NCBI GenBank assembly: GCA_963618495.1
Contig: CAVESF010000033.1
Span: 1 to 18,127, forward strand
Reading direction: 5' to 3'
Source: Apopatosoma sp963618495
Lineage (GTDB): Bacteria > Bacillota > Clostridia > Oscillospirales > CAG-272
Length of the DNA stretch: 18,127 nt
Shown: positions 1 to 7,237 of the stretch, piece after piece
How the letters are laid out: each line of letters opens with the position of its first letter
Numbering within the stretch: position 1 is the first letter of the stretch
Made by a program: the position numbers and the translations under genes
The notes under the pieces: model-generated
Seen by the model: the letters and a program-made list of their open reading frames with translations, nothing else
What the model was told of the DNA's origin: nothing
Database searches by the model: none

Positions 1-1
1 T

Positions 2-30
2 ATTATACCATATTTTGTGTAAAATGACAA
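2..30 (-). promoter_or_regulatory. sigma-A promoter firing off the left edge
   Basis: Read on the minus strand, TTGTCA (25-30) is followed by a 17-bp spacer and TATAAT (2-7), with TGG directly before the -10 (extended -10). Five of six -35 bases and all six -10 bases match the vegetative consensus. It implies a minus-strand gene just outside the window. An 18-bp inverted repeat lies 12 bp upstream of the -35 and may be an operator. Confidence 0.75.
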
Positions 31-42
31 TAGAACTTGCCG

Positions 43-60
43 AGTTATTTGTGAATAACT
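43..60. promoter_or_regulatory. inverted repeat, possible operator
   Basis: AGTTATT and AATAACT are perfect 7-bp arms around the 4-base centre TGTG. The site sits immediately upstream of the minus-strand promoter at 2-30, a usual place for an activator or repressor site. No regulator is assigned; the short arms could also occur by chance in AT-rich DNA. Confidence 0.35.
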
Positions 61-96
61 TGTGAACATTCGGAATTTCGCGCTCTCGGAGTGCTG

Positions 97-198
97 CCCC
101 TGTCTCGGCGACGCCGACACACATGCTTCGCATATGTGTCCATTCCCCTGTCTCGGCGACGCCGTTCAGAGGAGGCTATGCCATCTGAACACTCCTCT
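97..198. repeat. two tandem repeat-plus-hairpin units
   Basis: An identical 20-bp sequence with core CTCGGCGACGCCG occurs at 97-116 and 145-164, 48 bp apart. The core is itself palindromic (CGGCG-A-CGCCG). Each copy is followed by a hairpin of different sequence: 116-140, a stem with one mismatch and loop CTTCG, and 164-190, arms GTTCAGA and TCTGAAC. The block is visibly more GC-rich than the flanking DNA and has no convincing reading frame. It could be a REP/BIME-like element, part of a structured RNA, or a remnant of a mobile element. The sequence does not decide between these. Confidence 0.55.
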
Positions 199-229
199 TG
201 GTCATTCAAAAGTGCGATAAGCCTTTCTA

Positions 230-270
230 TACAAGCAGAGGAAATCCATTGCGGATTTCCTCTGCTTGTA
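230..270 (-). terminator. 18-bp perfect hairpin after coaW
   Basis: Positions 230-247 and 253-270 form a perfect 18-bp stem with a 5-base loop (ATTGC), 30 bp after the coaW stop codon. Neither side is followed by a clean run of T, so it is not a textbook intrinsic terminator. It may instead end the operon transcript by stabilising a processed 3' end. Confidence 0.6.
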
Positions 271-300
271 TGTTTAATATATTTACCTTTTTATCATTTC

Positions 301-1128
301 CTATTTCGCTTTCGCGGCGCCGATGGCGGTAGCAAACTGCGCCTTATCGGGGATAATGAAGTTCACGCCGAATTTCGGCGAAAGCGAGGTGAAAAGCTCA
401 TTTGCCATCGGCATGGCGGCGAGATTTCCCGTGAGAACGATATCTTTCGTTTTCAGCGAGCGTGCCGCGAAAATGGCGAGCATACCTGCCGTTTCAAATA
501 CCATATTTATTATCGCGAGGGCGACATCGGCATTGGAAGCGACATCGGAAACCTTGCCGAAGTTTGCCGCCGTCATATCGGGAGGCAGATTTATCATTGA
601 TTCCTTTGAGGAAATATCTTTTATGCGCAGGTCGATATTATCAAGCGATCCGCCTGCGGCAAGCTCCGTTATATGCTCTATCGATTCCATGCCGAGCATT
701 ATTTTCGAGAGTCCGACAAGTGTGCCGCCGCCGACGCCTGTGCCGCCGAGATACTTCGTTATATAATCCTCGCCGTTCTTCTTGGCATGAACTATCGCCG
801 TGCCTGTACCCATGCTGACAACTACCGCCTCGTCAAGATGCGAGAGATAAAGTCCGCCGCGCGCCACGCATTCAAATTCGCTTGCCTTTTCGCATGGGAG
901 CGCATAAATAGGCTCTTTGAGATGCGATGAGCCGACGCCCGTGAGTATCACTTTTTCGATATCGCCGAGACCGAGCCTGTTTTCGGCAGTGAATTTGCCG
1001 AAGGCACCGTAGAGCGAGGTTATAGGGTCTGTCGCCGTCACGAGCTGGGGAGCTATCATATCTTCGCCGCGGAATGCCACTATTTTCGTAGTGCTTCCGC
1101 CTACATCTATACCGACTATGGTTTTCAT
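301..1128 (-). CDS. coaW: type II pantothenate kinase
   Basis: Phosphorylates pantothenate with ATP, the first step of coenzyme A synthesis, in the cytoplasm. The 275-residue protein has the actin-fold (ASKHA) layout of the CoaW/type II family: phosphate-1 loop DVGGSTTK (residues 8-15), a second glycine-rich segment SMGTGTA (105-111) and the adenosine-side motif GGTGVGGGTLVG (128-139). Glu80 is a likely catalytic-base candidate by position. Length matches bacterial type II enzymes, which are usually not feedback-inhibited by CoA. The ATG lies 7 bases after AAGGAA. It is the last gene of the asnS operon, 11 bp after ddl, and is followed by a long hairpin. A general ASKHA/BadF-type ATPase is the main alternative but fits less well. 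Confidence 0.9.
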   Translation of the reverse strand: MKTIVGIDVGGSTTKIVAFRGEDMIAPQLVTATDPITSLYGAFGKFTAENRLGLGDIEKVILTGVGSSHLKEPIYALPCEKASEFECVARGGLYLSHLDEAVVVSMGTGTAIVHAKKNGEDYITKYLGGTGVGGGTLVGLSKIMLGMESIEHITELAAGGSLDNIDLRIKDISSKESMINLPPDMTAANFGKVSDVASNADVALAIINMVFETAGMLAIFAARSLKTKDIVLTGNLAAMPMANELFTSLSPKFGVNFIIPDKAQFATAIGAAKAK

Positions 1129-1139
1129 TTTATCATTCC

Positions 1140-2153
1140 TTATTTTTTCAGTGATAATTCTATTATTTTTGTGACAAGCTCGGGGTATGAAATGCCTGCC
1201 GCCGCCGCTTCCTGCGGGATAAGGCTTGCGGGCGTCATGCCCGGGAGTGTATTTGCCTCGAGGCAGACGAAATCGCCGCTTTTTTCATCGAGGATGAAAT
1301 CAAAACGCGCGTATACGGAAAGTCCGAGCGCACGGTATGCCGCCTCGGAAAGCGCGGCGATACGCGCCTCCTGCTCTTTTGTTAAGTCTGCGGGACAGAT
1401 TTCTTCAGTCATGCCAGCCTGATATTTGCCAGCATAATCGTAAAAGCCCGATCTCGGCTTGATTTCTATGCTCGGCAGAGCCTTTCCGTCAAGCACGCCG
1501 CAGGAAAATTCCCTGCCGGAAACGAAACTCTCTATAAGCGTATCGCCTTCGTAGGACGAGACTTTTCCGAGAGCCGCTTCAAGCTCGGCTTTTTTATGTG
1601 CGATGGAAACGCCGACGCTTGAACCGAGGGAACACGGCTTCACAACGCAGGGAAGAGGGATATCATCCGCTTTTTCGCCGCGGTAGATAAAGCCTTGCGG
1701 CACGGGAACGCCTGCCGCCGAAAAGAGCGTTTTTGCGATGCTCTTGTTCATGGCGAGATAGCAGGGCCCGTAGTCACTGCCGGTATACTTTATGCCGGCG
1801 CATTCGAGGATAGCCTGTATTCTGCCGTCCTCACCCATGCCGCCGTGAAGCGCGAGAAAGGTGATATCAGCCGCCGCGCAAAGCTCGGTTATGCCGTGCC
1901 CGATAAGACGCTCGCCCATGCCGCGCTCGGCTTTCAGCGCCGCGAGATTAGGCTCGGCGCCCGGTATGGTATAGGAATAATTCCCGCAGGAACTGAACAT
2001 ATCCCGTATTTTTGCCGTATCTATATCGCTGTAAACATCCGCGAGAGCAACACTATGCCCGAGAGAGCAGAGCGTATTCGCTATTTTGCATCCCGATGTG
2101 AGCGAAACATCACGCTCATGACTGTAGCCTCCTGCGAGGACTGCTATTTTCAT
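1140..2153 (-). CDS. ddl: D-alanine--D-alanine ligase
   Basis: Joins two D-alanines with ATP to make the terminal dipeptide of peptidoglycan precursors, in the cytoplasm. The 337-residue ATP-grasp protein shows SHERDVSLTSG (11-21) for the first D-Ala site, ALHGGMGEDG (101-110), the ATP loop KPCSLGSSVG (172-181), the omega-loop YDYAGKY (238-244) and the metal-binding LEANTLPGMT (298-307). The tyrosine-type omega loop is that of D-Ala-D-Ala enzymes; the histidine expected of VanA/VanB-type D-Ala-D-Lac ligases is not apparent there, so this is the housekeeping enzyme. The ATG is 7 bases after AGGAGA. It lies 54 bp after the aminotransferase gene and 11 bp before coaW, on the same transcript. Confidence 0.95.
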   Translation of the reverse strand: MKIAVLAGGYSHERDVSLTSGCKIANTLCSLGHSVALADVYSDIDTAKIRDMFSSCGNYSYTIPGAEPNLAALKAERGMGERLIGHGITELCAAADITFLALHGGMGEDGRIQAILECAGIKYTGSDYGPCYLAMNKSIAKTLFSAAGVPVPQGFIYRGEKADDIPLPCVVKPCSLGSSVGVSIAHKKAELEAALGKVSSYEGDTLIESFVSGREFSCGVLDGKALPSIEIKPRSGFYDYAGKYQAGMTEEICPADLTKEQEARIAALSEAAYRALGLSVYARFDFILDEKSGDFVCLEANTLPGMTPASLIPQEAAAAGISYPELVTKIIELSLKK

Positions 2154-2207
2154 AAATTTTTCTCCTGAAAAAGATTTGCCTTTTGTTTTCCTGAATTTAG
2201 CCCGTTT

Positions 2208-3488
2208 TTATTTTGAGAGAAGCGCACGCACTGCGGCGAGCTTTGCACATACGCAAATAACCTCTGCCGAGAGTTTTATTTCGTCCACACTCGGGAAAGT
2301 CGGAGCTATGCGCAGATTGCTGTCTCTCGGGTCCTTGCCGTAGGGGAATGTGGCACCGACATTCGTCAGCGTAACGCCCGCCTCGCGGCATAGGCGGAAA
2401 ACCTCCTTTGCCGTGCCGCTCATTACATCGAGCGAGATGAAATATCCGCCCGTCGGCTTTGTCCACTTTGCGATTCCCGCGCCTGCAAGCTCATGCTCAA
2501 AAACGGAGAGTACCGCCTCGAATTTCGGGCGGACTATTTCCGCATGGCGTGCCATTATGGCAGTCAGTGCCTCTTTTGATGGAATATAACGCGCATGACG
2601 GAGCTGATTTATCTTATCATAGCTGATGATGCGCACGCCGAGCATTTTGCGGAACCACTTTGTGTTTTCGACGCTCGACATGAAAGCGGAGATACCGCTT
2701 CCAGGGGTAGTAATCTTCGAGGTTGAGGCAAATTCGTAGACCATATTTTCATTTGCCGTGCCGCGCGTGAGCGCGAGAATATCGGAAAGCGGCGTGTAGT
2801 CCGCGAAATCGTGAACGGCATATGCATTGTCCCAGAAAATGCGGAAATCGGGCGCGGCGGGATGAAGTGCGGCTATGCGCCGTACCGTCGCCTCGCTGTA
2901 GGTATATCCCGTGGGATTTGCGAACTTCGGAACACACCACATTCCCTTGACGGCAGGGTCGCGGAGAAGCTCCTCGACGGCATCCATATCGGGTCCCCGG
3001 GGCATAATGCCTACGCTCACCATTTCTATGCCGAGCAGCTCGCACATGGCAAAGTGCCTGTCATATCCCGGGACGACGCAGATGAATTTTATTTTTCCCT
3101 GAGCCGACCACGGCGCGTACCCTTCGCCGACGCCGAAAAGCATGGCGCAGGTGAGCGCATCGTACATGATATTCAGGCTTGCCGAGCCTGTCACGGTAGT
3201 GCATTCGCGGGGAGCGGCGCACATATATTCGAATATGCGCGCCGCCTCGTCCAGACCCTCGAGCTTGCCGTACTGGCGCGTGTCGGTTCCGCTTTCGGAG
3301 AGATAATCGCCGTTCTCTCCCGTCACGCAGGAGAGCATGGGAGAAGCCATATCGAGCTGCGGCGCGGAGGGAAGTCCGCGTGCCATATTTAGGCGAAGTC
3401 CCATTTCAAGGAAGGCTTCATACCTTGCGGAGAGCGATTTTTCCTCCGCGGTAAGCTCGTTTTTTGACATGAGATTGAAATCTTTCAT
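2208..3488 (-). CDS. PLP aminotransferase, type Ic aspartate family
   Basis: Fold-type I PLP enzyme of the MocR-like 'type Ic' aspartate aminotransferase family, probably interconverting aspartate plus 2-oxoglutarate with oxaloacetate plus glutamate in the cytoplasm. The 426 residues show TDTRQYGKLEGLDEAA (68-83) near the N-terminus, NPTG (191-194), Asp220 and Tyr223 for the pyridoxal ring, the Schiff-base lysine in STSKITTPGSG (K258) and the carboxylate-binding arginine in NLRIAPTFP (R393). Substrate is inferred from family. Its place 28 bp after asnS would link aspartate supply to asparagine use. The start follows GAGGC by a normal distance. MalY or 2-aminoadipate enzymes are less likely. 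Confidence 0.85.
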   Translation of the reverse strand: MKDFNLMSKNELTAEEKSLSARYEAFLEMGLRLNMARGLPSAPQLDMASPMLSCVTGENGDYLSESGTDTRQYGKLEGLDEAARIFEYMCAAPRECTTVTGSASLNIMYDALTCAMLFGVGEGYAPWSAQGKIKFICVVPGYDRHFAMCELLGIEMVSVGIMPRGPDMDAVEELLRDPAVKGMWCVPKFANPTGYTYSEATVRRIAALHPAAPDFRIFWDNAYAVHDFADYTPLSDILALTRGTANENMVYEFASTSKITTPGSGISAFMSSVENTKWFRKMLGVRIISYDKINQLRHARYIPSKEALTAIMARHAEIVRPKFEAVLSVFEHELAGAGIAKWTKPTGGYFISLDVMSGTAKEVFRLCREAGVTLTNVGATFPYGKDPRDSNLRIAPTFPSVDEIKLSAEVICVCAKLAAVRALLSK

Positions 3489-3516
3489 CTGCTTTTGCCT
3501 CGTTTAATATGAAAAA

Positions 3517-4911
3517 TCAGAATTCGGCGTTGCCTGTCGTTCTCGGGAAAGCCTCGACATCGCGGATGTTGGAAACGCCTGTGATATACATGATAAGACG
3601 CTCGAAGCCGAGACCGAAGCCCGCATGATGCGTGCCGCCGTATTTGCGGAGTTCCGTATACCACCAGTAATCCTCGGGATTGAGACCGAAGCGCCCGTAT
3701 GCCTCGAGAAGTTTATCCATGCGCTCCTCACGCTGGCTTCCTCCGATGAGCTCGCCTACGCCCGGAACAAGCATATCCATAGCGGCAACAGTCTTGCCGT
3801 CGTCGTTCTGACGCATATAGAATGCCTTTATCTCCTTGGGATAGTCTGTTACGAATACAGGCTTTTTGAATATCTGCTCGCAGAGGTATCTTTCGTGCTC
3901 TGTCTGCATATCACAGCCCCAGAAAGGCTTGTATTCAAATTCCTTGCCGCTTTCCTCAAGAAGTTTTATAGCCTCCGTGTATGTCACATGAGCAAAGCTG
4001 CTGTTAACTATATTATTCAGACGGTCGAGAAGTGTGTTATCTACGAACTTATTGAAAAATTCGAGGTCGGCAGGACAGTTGTCCATGACATACTTTACGA
4101 CATATCTTGTCATATTCTCGGCGAGAGCCATATCGTCCGCAAGGTCTGAGAAAGCTATCTCGGGCTCTATCATCCAGAATTCAGCCGCATGGCGCTGTGT
4201 GTTTGAACGCTCTGCGCGGAATGTGGGACCGAATGTATAAACCTTGGCAAAAGCCTGCGCGAAACACTCGGCATTGAGCTGACCGGAAACGGTGAGGTTT
4301 GCCGCCTTGCCGAAGAAATCCTGCGTATAATCGACGCTCCCGTCCTCGTTTTTCGGTACATTTGCAAGGTCAAAGTTGGTCACGCGGAACATTTCGCCCG
4401 CGCCCTCGCAGTCGCTTACCGTGATGAGCGGCGTATTTACATATACAAAGCCCTGCTCGGCGAAGAATTTGTGTATACCCTGAGCGGCGCATGAACGCAC
4501 GCGGAATACCGCATTGAATGTGTTCGCGCGGGGACGGAGATGCGCTATGGTGCGCAGAAATTCAAGCGAATGACGCTTCTTCTGGAGAGGGAAATCGGGC
4601 GTTGATGTACCCTCGACCTCTATCGCGGCGGCTTTCAGCTCAAAGGGTTGCTTTGCCTCAGGCGTGAGTACGAGAGTGCCGCGCGCGATGAGCGCCGCGC
4701 CGACATTCTGCTTTGCTATATCCTTATAGTTGTCCAGCTTGTCCGCCTCAAAAACTATCTGAAGCGGGGAGAAAAAGCTTCCGTCGCCAAGCTCTATGAA
4801 GCCGAAAGCATTGCTGGAGCGAATAGTCTTTGCCCAGCCTGCGACGGTGATTTCCTTATCTGCAAAAAGCTTGGGACTTTTATAAATTTCGCTTATTGTT
4901 GTTCTTTTCAT
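3517..4911 (-). CDS. asnS: asparagine--tRNA ligase
   Basis: Charges tRNA-Asn with asparagine (class IIb synthetase, cytoplasmic homodimer). The 464 residues contain an N-terminal OB-fold anticodon-binding domain (about 1-110), motif 2 beginning FRAERSNTQRHAAEFW (231-246) and motif 3 GFGLGFERLIMYITG (431-445). Glycine-rich GVGELIGGSQREER (384-397) is the usual class IIb segment before motif 3. Length is typical. It is the first gene of the minus-strand operon. An AAAGGA site upstream serves the ATG at 4911; another ATG 7 bases earlier is out of frame. The leader from the predicted promoter is only about 40 bases, too short for a T-box. Confidence 0.97.
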   Translation of the reverse strand: MKRTTISEIYKSPKLFADKEITVAGWAKTIRSSNAFGFIELGDGSFFSPLQIVFEADKLDNYKDIAKQNVGAALIARGTLVLTPEAKQPFELKAAAIEVEGTSTPDFPLQKKRHSLEFLRTIAHLRPRANTFNAVFRVRSCAAQGIHKFFAEQGFVYVNTPLITVSDCEGAGEMFRVTNFDLANVPKNEDGSVDYTQDFFGKAANLTVSGQLNAECFAQAFAKVYTFGPTFRAERSNTQRHAAEFWMIEPEIAFSDLADDMALAENMTRYVVKYVMDNCPADLEFFNKFVDNTLLDRLNNIVNSSFAHVTYTEAIKLLEESGKEFEYKPFWGCDMQTEHERYLCEQIFKKPVFVTDYPKEIKAFYMRQNDDGKTVAAMDMLVPGVGELIGGSQREERMDKLLEAYGRFGLNPEDYWWYTELRKYGGTHHAGFGLGFERLIMYITGVSNIRDVEAFPRTTGNAEF

Positions 4912-4959
4912 TTTGCATAGTGTCCTTTCTGAGTGATGAAAATTATAATATAATAATTA

Positions 4960-4988
4960 ATTATATACCATGATGCGCGAAATTACAA
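4960..4988 (-). promoter_or_regulatory. sigma-A promoter of the asnS operon
   Basis: On the minus strand TTGTAA (4983-4988), a 17-bp spacer and TATAAT (4960-4965) lie about 50 bp upstream of the asnS start. A second TATAAT at 4942-4947 has no good -35 partner. The start point would be near 4953, giving a short leader without room for a regulatory fold. Confidence 0.65.
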
Positions 4989-5069
4989 GAGGAAAAACGC
5001 AATTTGCCCCGCCGGAATGAGATTTTTCACAAAAAAATCAAAATATGCCCGATTGTTACCAAAATGCGG

Positions 5070-5098
5070 TTGACAAATGCAAAATGAAATGATAAAAT
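5070..5098 (+). promoter_or_regulatory. sigma-A promoter of the transketolase operon
   Basis: Consensus TTGACA (5070-5075), exactly 17 bp, then TAAAAT (5093-5098), preceded by TGA as an extended -10. It is divergent from the asnS promoter and about 60 bp before the transketolase start. The strong match fits high constitutive expression. Confidence 0.85.
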
Positions 5099-5148
5099 TT
5101 ATAATTGGTAATTTATCCATGAAAAATAAAAATCACATATACGAAATC

Positions 5149-5153
5149 GGAGG
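5149..5153 (+). promoter_or_regulatory. ribosome binding site fixing the transketolase N start
   Basis: GGAGG lies 7 bases before the ATG at 5161. The frame stays open upstream, with in-frame ATGs at 5077 and 5119, but neither has a Shine-Dalgarno site and 5077 lies inside the promoter spacer. The start at 5161 is therefore preferred. Confidence 0.85.
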
Positions 5154-5160
5154 TTTTCAA

Positions 5161-5982
5161 ATGGAACAGGCAAAGCTTTCAATGCTGAAAGAAAAGGCCC
5201 GCGATATTCGTCTCGGCGCGCTCGAGGCGGTATACAGCGCATCCTCGGGTCATCCGGGCGGTTCGCTCTCGATAGCCGATATTTTGGCATACCTTTATTT
5301 TGAAGAAATGAACATCGACCCCGCAAACCCGAAGGATGAGAACAGAGACAGATTTGTGCTCTCCAAGGGTCATACGGCTCCCGCACTCTATGCAACTCTC
5401 GCTCTCCGCGGATATTTCAGCCGCGATATGCTCAGAACTCTGCGTCAGGCGGACAGCTTTCTTCAGGGTCACCCCGATATGAAGCATACACCCGGCGTCG
5501 ATATGACGACAGGCTCGCTGGGTCTTGGCATTTCCGCCGCATGCGGCATGGCTCTCTCTGCTAAAATTTATGACAAGAGCTATCGCGTATATACCATCCT
5601 CGGCGATGGTGAGCTTGAGGAGGGTCAGGTATGGGAGGCATCCATGTTTGCCGCTCATTACAAGCTCGATAATCTCTGCGCTTTCATCGATTTCAACGGA
5701 CTTCAGATAGACGGCAAGATAACCGATGTCATGAATCCCACACCTATCGACAAGAAGTTTGAGGCATTCGGCTGGAATGTTATTTCCATCGACGGCAACA
5801 ATCTCGAGGAGATAGAAGCCGCTGCAAACGCCGCAAAAGCCTGCAAGGGCAAGCCGACAGCCGTTGTTTGCCACACGACAAAGGGCAAGGGCGTTTCGTT
5901 CATGGAAAATCAGGTAGGCTGGCACGGTGCTGCTCCGAATAAAGAGCAGTATGAGCAGGCTGTAGCCGAGCTGATGGCATAA
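5161..5982 (+). CDS. transketolase, N-terminal (TPP-binding) subunit
   Basis: First half of a split transketolase that transfers two-carbon ketol units between pentose-phosphate pathway sugars, in the cytoplasm. The 273 residues correspond to the pyrophosphate-binding (PP) domain. They contain SGHPGGSLS (29-37), SKGHTAPALYA (68-78), MTTGSLGLG (115-123) and the thiamine-diphosphate/Mg motif starting at GDG (148-150) and ending near DFN (177-179). The GDGELEEGQVWEA segment is typical of transketolase rather than of 1-deoxyxylulose-5-phosphate synthase. The partner subunit starts 14 bp downstream with its own AGGAGG, so the halves are made together. Two-gene transketolases are common in Clostridia and archaea, so the split is not a frameshift. 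Confidence 0.93.
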   Translation: MEQAKLSMLKEKARDIRLGALEAVYSASSGHPGGSLSIADILAYLYFEEMNIDPANPKDENRDRFVLSKGHTAPALYATLALRGYFSRDMLRTLRQADSFLQGHPDMKHTPGVDMTTGSLGLGISAACGMALSAKIYDKSYRVYTILGDGELEEGQVWEASMFAAHYKLDNLCAFIDFNGLQIDGKITDVMNPTPIDKKFEAFGWNVISIDGNNLEEIEAAANAAKACKGKPTAVVCHTTKGKGVSFMENQVGWHGAAPNKEQYEQAVAELMA

Positions 5983-5996
5983 AGGAGGAAGAGAAA

Positions 5997-6938
5997 ATGG
6001 CTGATAAGATTGCAACAAGAGAAGCCTACGGCAATGCGCTTGCCGAACTGGGCGATAAATATGATTTCGTAGTGCTCGACGCAGATCTTGCGGCGGCTAC
6101 AAAGACAGGCGTTTTCAAGAAGAAATTTCCGAGCCGCTTCTTTGACTGCGGTATTGCCGAGGGCAATATGATGACGGTGGCGGCAGGCATTGCCACAACA
6201 GGCAAGACGGTTTTTGCCTCCAGCTTTGCAATGTTTGCGGCAGGCAGAGCCTTTGAGCAGGTGAGAAACTCCATAGGTTATCCTCATCTCAATGTCAAAA
6301 TAGGCGCAACCCACGCGGGCATTTCTGTAGGCGAGGACGGCGCTACGCACCAGTGCAATGAAGATATCGCGCTCATGCGCACTATCCCCGGTATGACAGT
6401 TATCTGTCCTGCCGACGGCGAGGAAGCACGCGCGGCTGTTGAGGCGTCTATAAATTATGTCGGACCTGTTTACCTGCGATTCGGCAGAGCAGCTGTTCCG
6501 TATCTCTATGCCGGCAAGGATTATAAATTCGAGATGGGCAAGGGTATCGTTCTTGCTGAGGGCAAAGATGTCACTATCGTTGCAACAGGACTGACGGTTC
6601 ATCTCGCGCTTGAAGCCCGCGAACTGCTTAAGGCAGAGGGCATCGATGCCGAGGTTATCAATATCCATACGATAAAGCCTATCGACGATGAGCTTCTCGC
6701 GCGTTCCGCTTCCAGGACAGGCGCTGTCGTAACGGCGGAAGAACACAATATCATCGGCGGTCTCGGCGGTGCCGTATGTGAGTCGCTTGCTTCCACCTGC
6801 CCTGTTCCAGTTCTCCGCGTAGGCGTTGAGGATAAGTTCGGCAAGAGCGGCAAGGTTCCTGTTCTTCTTGAGGAATACGGGCTTACCGCGCAGAATATTG
6901 CCGCTAAGGCAAAGGCTGCCGTCGCGCTCAAGAAATAA
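5997..6938 (+). CDS. transketolase, C-terminal (PYR) subunit
   Basis: Second half of the split transketolase, needed with the preceding subunit to form the active site at the dimer interface. The 313 residues hold the pyrimidine-binding domain (about 1-165) with the catalytic glutamate in CGIAEGNMM (E55) and GEDGATHQCNEDIALMR (112-128), then the C-terminal transketolase domain (about 185-305) with VATGLTVHLALEA and EEHNIIGGLGGAV. Length is standard for this subunit. The start codon has AGGAGG overlapping the end of the upstream gene. The frame is intact, and a hairpin at 6954-6987 follows the stop. Confidence 0.93.
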   Translation: MADKIATREAYGNALAELGDKYDFVVLDADLAAATKTGVFKKKFPSRFFDCGIAEGNMMTVAAGIATTGKTVFASSFAMFAAGRAFEQVRNSIGYPHLNVKIGATHAGISVGEDGATHQCNEDIALMRTIPGMTVICPADGEEARAAVEASINYVGPVYLRFGRAAVPYLYAGKDYKFEMGKGIVLAEGKDVTIVATGLTVHLALEARELLKAEGIDAEVINIHTIKPIDDELLARSASRTGAVVTAEEHNIIGGLGGAVCESLASTCPVPVLRVGVEDKFGKSGKVPVLLEEYGLTAQNIAAKAKAAVALKK

Positions 6939-6953
6939 TTTACGGTAATATTA

Positions 6954-6987
6954 ACGCTCCCGATGGATATCTTTGCATCGGGAGCGT
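6954..6987 (+). terminator. hairpin ending the transketolase operon
   Basis: A 12-bp perfect stem (6954-6965 with 6976-6987) and a 10-base loop begin 15 bp after the transketolase stop. The following bases are A-rich rather than a T run. It is probably a weak intrinsic terminator or a 3'-end stabiliser. A second stem at 7008-7031 followed by A5T6 may complete termination. Confidence 0.65.
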
Positions 6988-7237
6988 AAAACTATATGGG
7001 ATTTTGCGCTTCTTTTTGCCGAAAAAGAAGCTTGAAGAAAAATTTTTTGTCGTAATTTTCAATGGCGAAAAGCAATAAAGGAAACTTTTCTTTTTTTGTC
7101 CTTTTCGGGCAAGAGAAAAGCGAATTAAAAGAAAAGTGTGTTTTGCACAAATATGTAAAAACCCGCTCAACATTCGCATTATCGGCGTAAACATTATCGC
7201 AGGTGTCAATAATCACAGAAAAACAGGAGGCGCATAT
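6988..7237 (+). promoter_or_regulatory. hairpin-rich leader upstream of the GT4-CsaB gene
   Basis: This non-coding stretch holds two further foldable elements: a 10-bp perfect stem at 7008-7017/7022-7031 with loop GCCG, followed by A5T6, and a long imperfect stem at about 7085-7119 with CTTTTCT and AGAAAAG arms and an inner TTGTCC/GGGCAA pairing. The first 150 bases alternate between oligo-pyrimidine and oligo-purine tracts. I find no promoter with a good -35/-10 pair here, so the gene may be read through from the transketolase operon or use a non-vegetative sigma factor. Confidence 0.4.

Noticed and set aside
97..164. CRISPR array
   Set aside because: Only two repeat copies, the intervening sequence is itself a hairpin, and no cas genes are in the window.
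116..190. Integron attC site
   Set aside because: The hairpin arms GTTCAGA and TCTGAAC do not match the GTTRRRY and RYYYAAC core sites, and no integrase or cassette structure is present.
4912..4960. T-box leader for asnS
   Set aside because: The predicted leader is only about 40 bases and has no specifier loop, T-box sequence or terminator hairpin.
5077..5160. Upstream ATG starts for the transketolase N subunit
   Set aside because: They lie in or just after the promoter and lack Shine-Dalgarno sites, while GGAGG precedes the ATG at 5161.
5161..6938. Frameshifted transketolase
   Set aside because: Each half has its own ribosome binding site and start codon and matches known two-subunit transketolases, so the split is natural.
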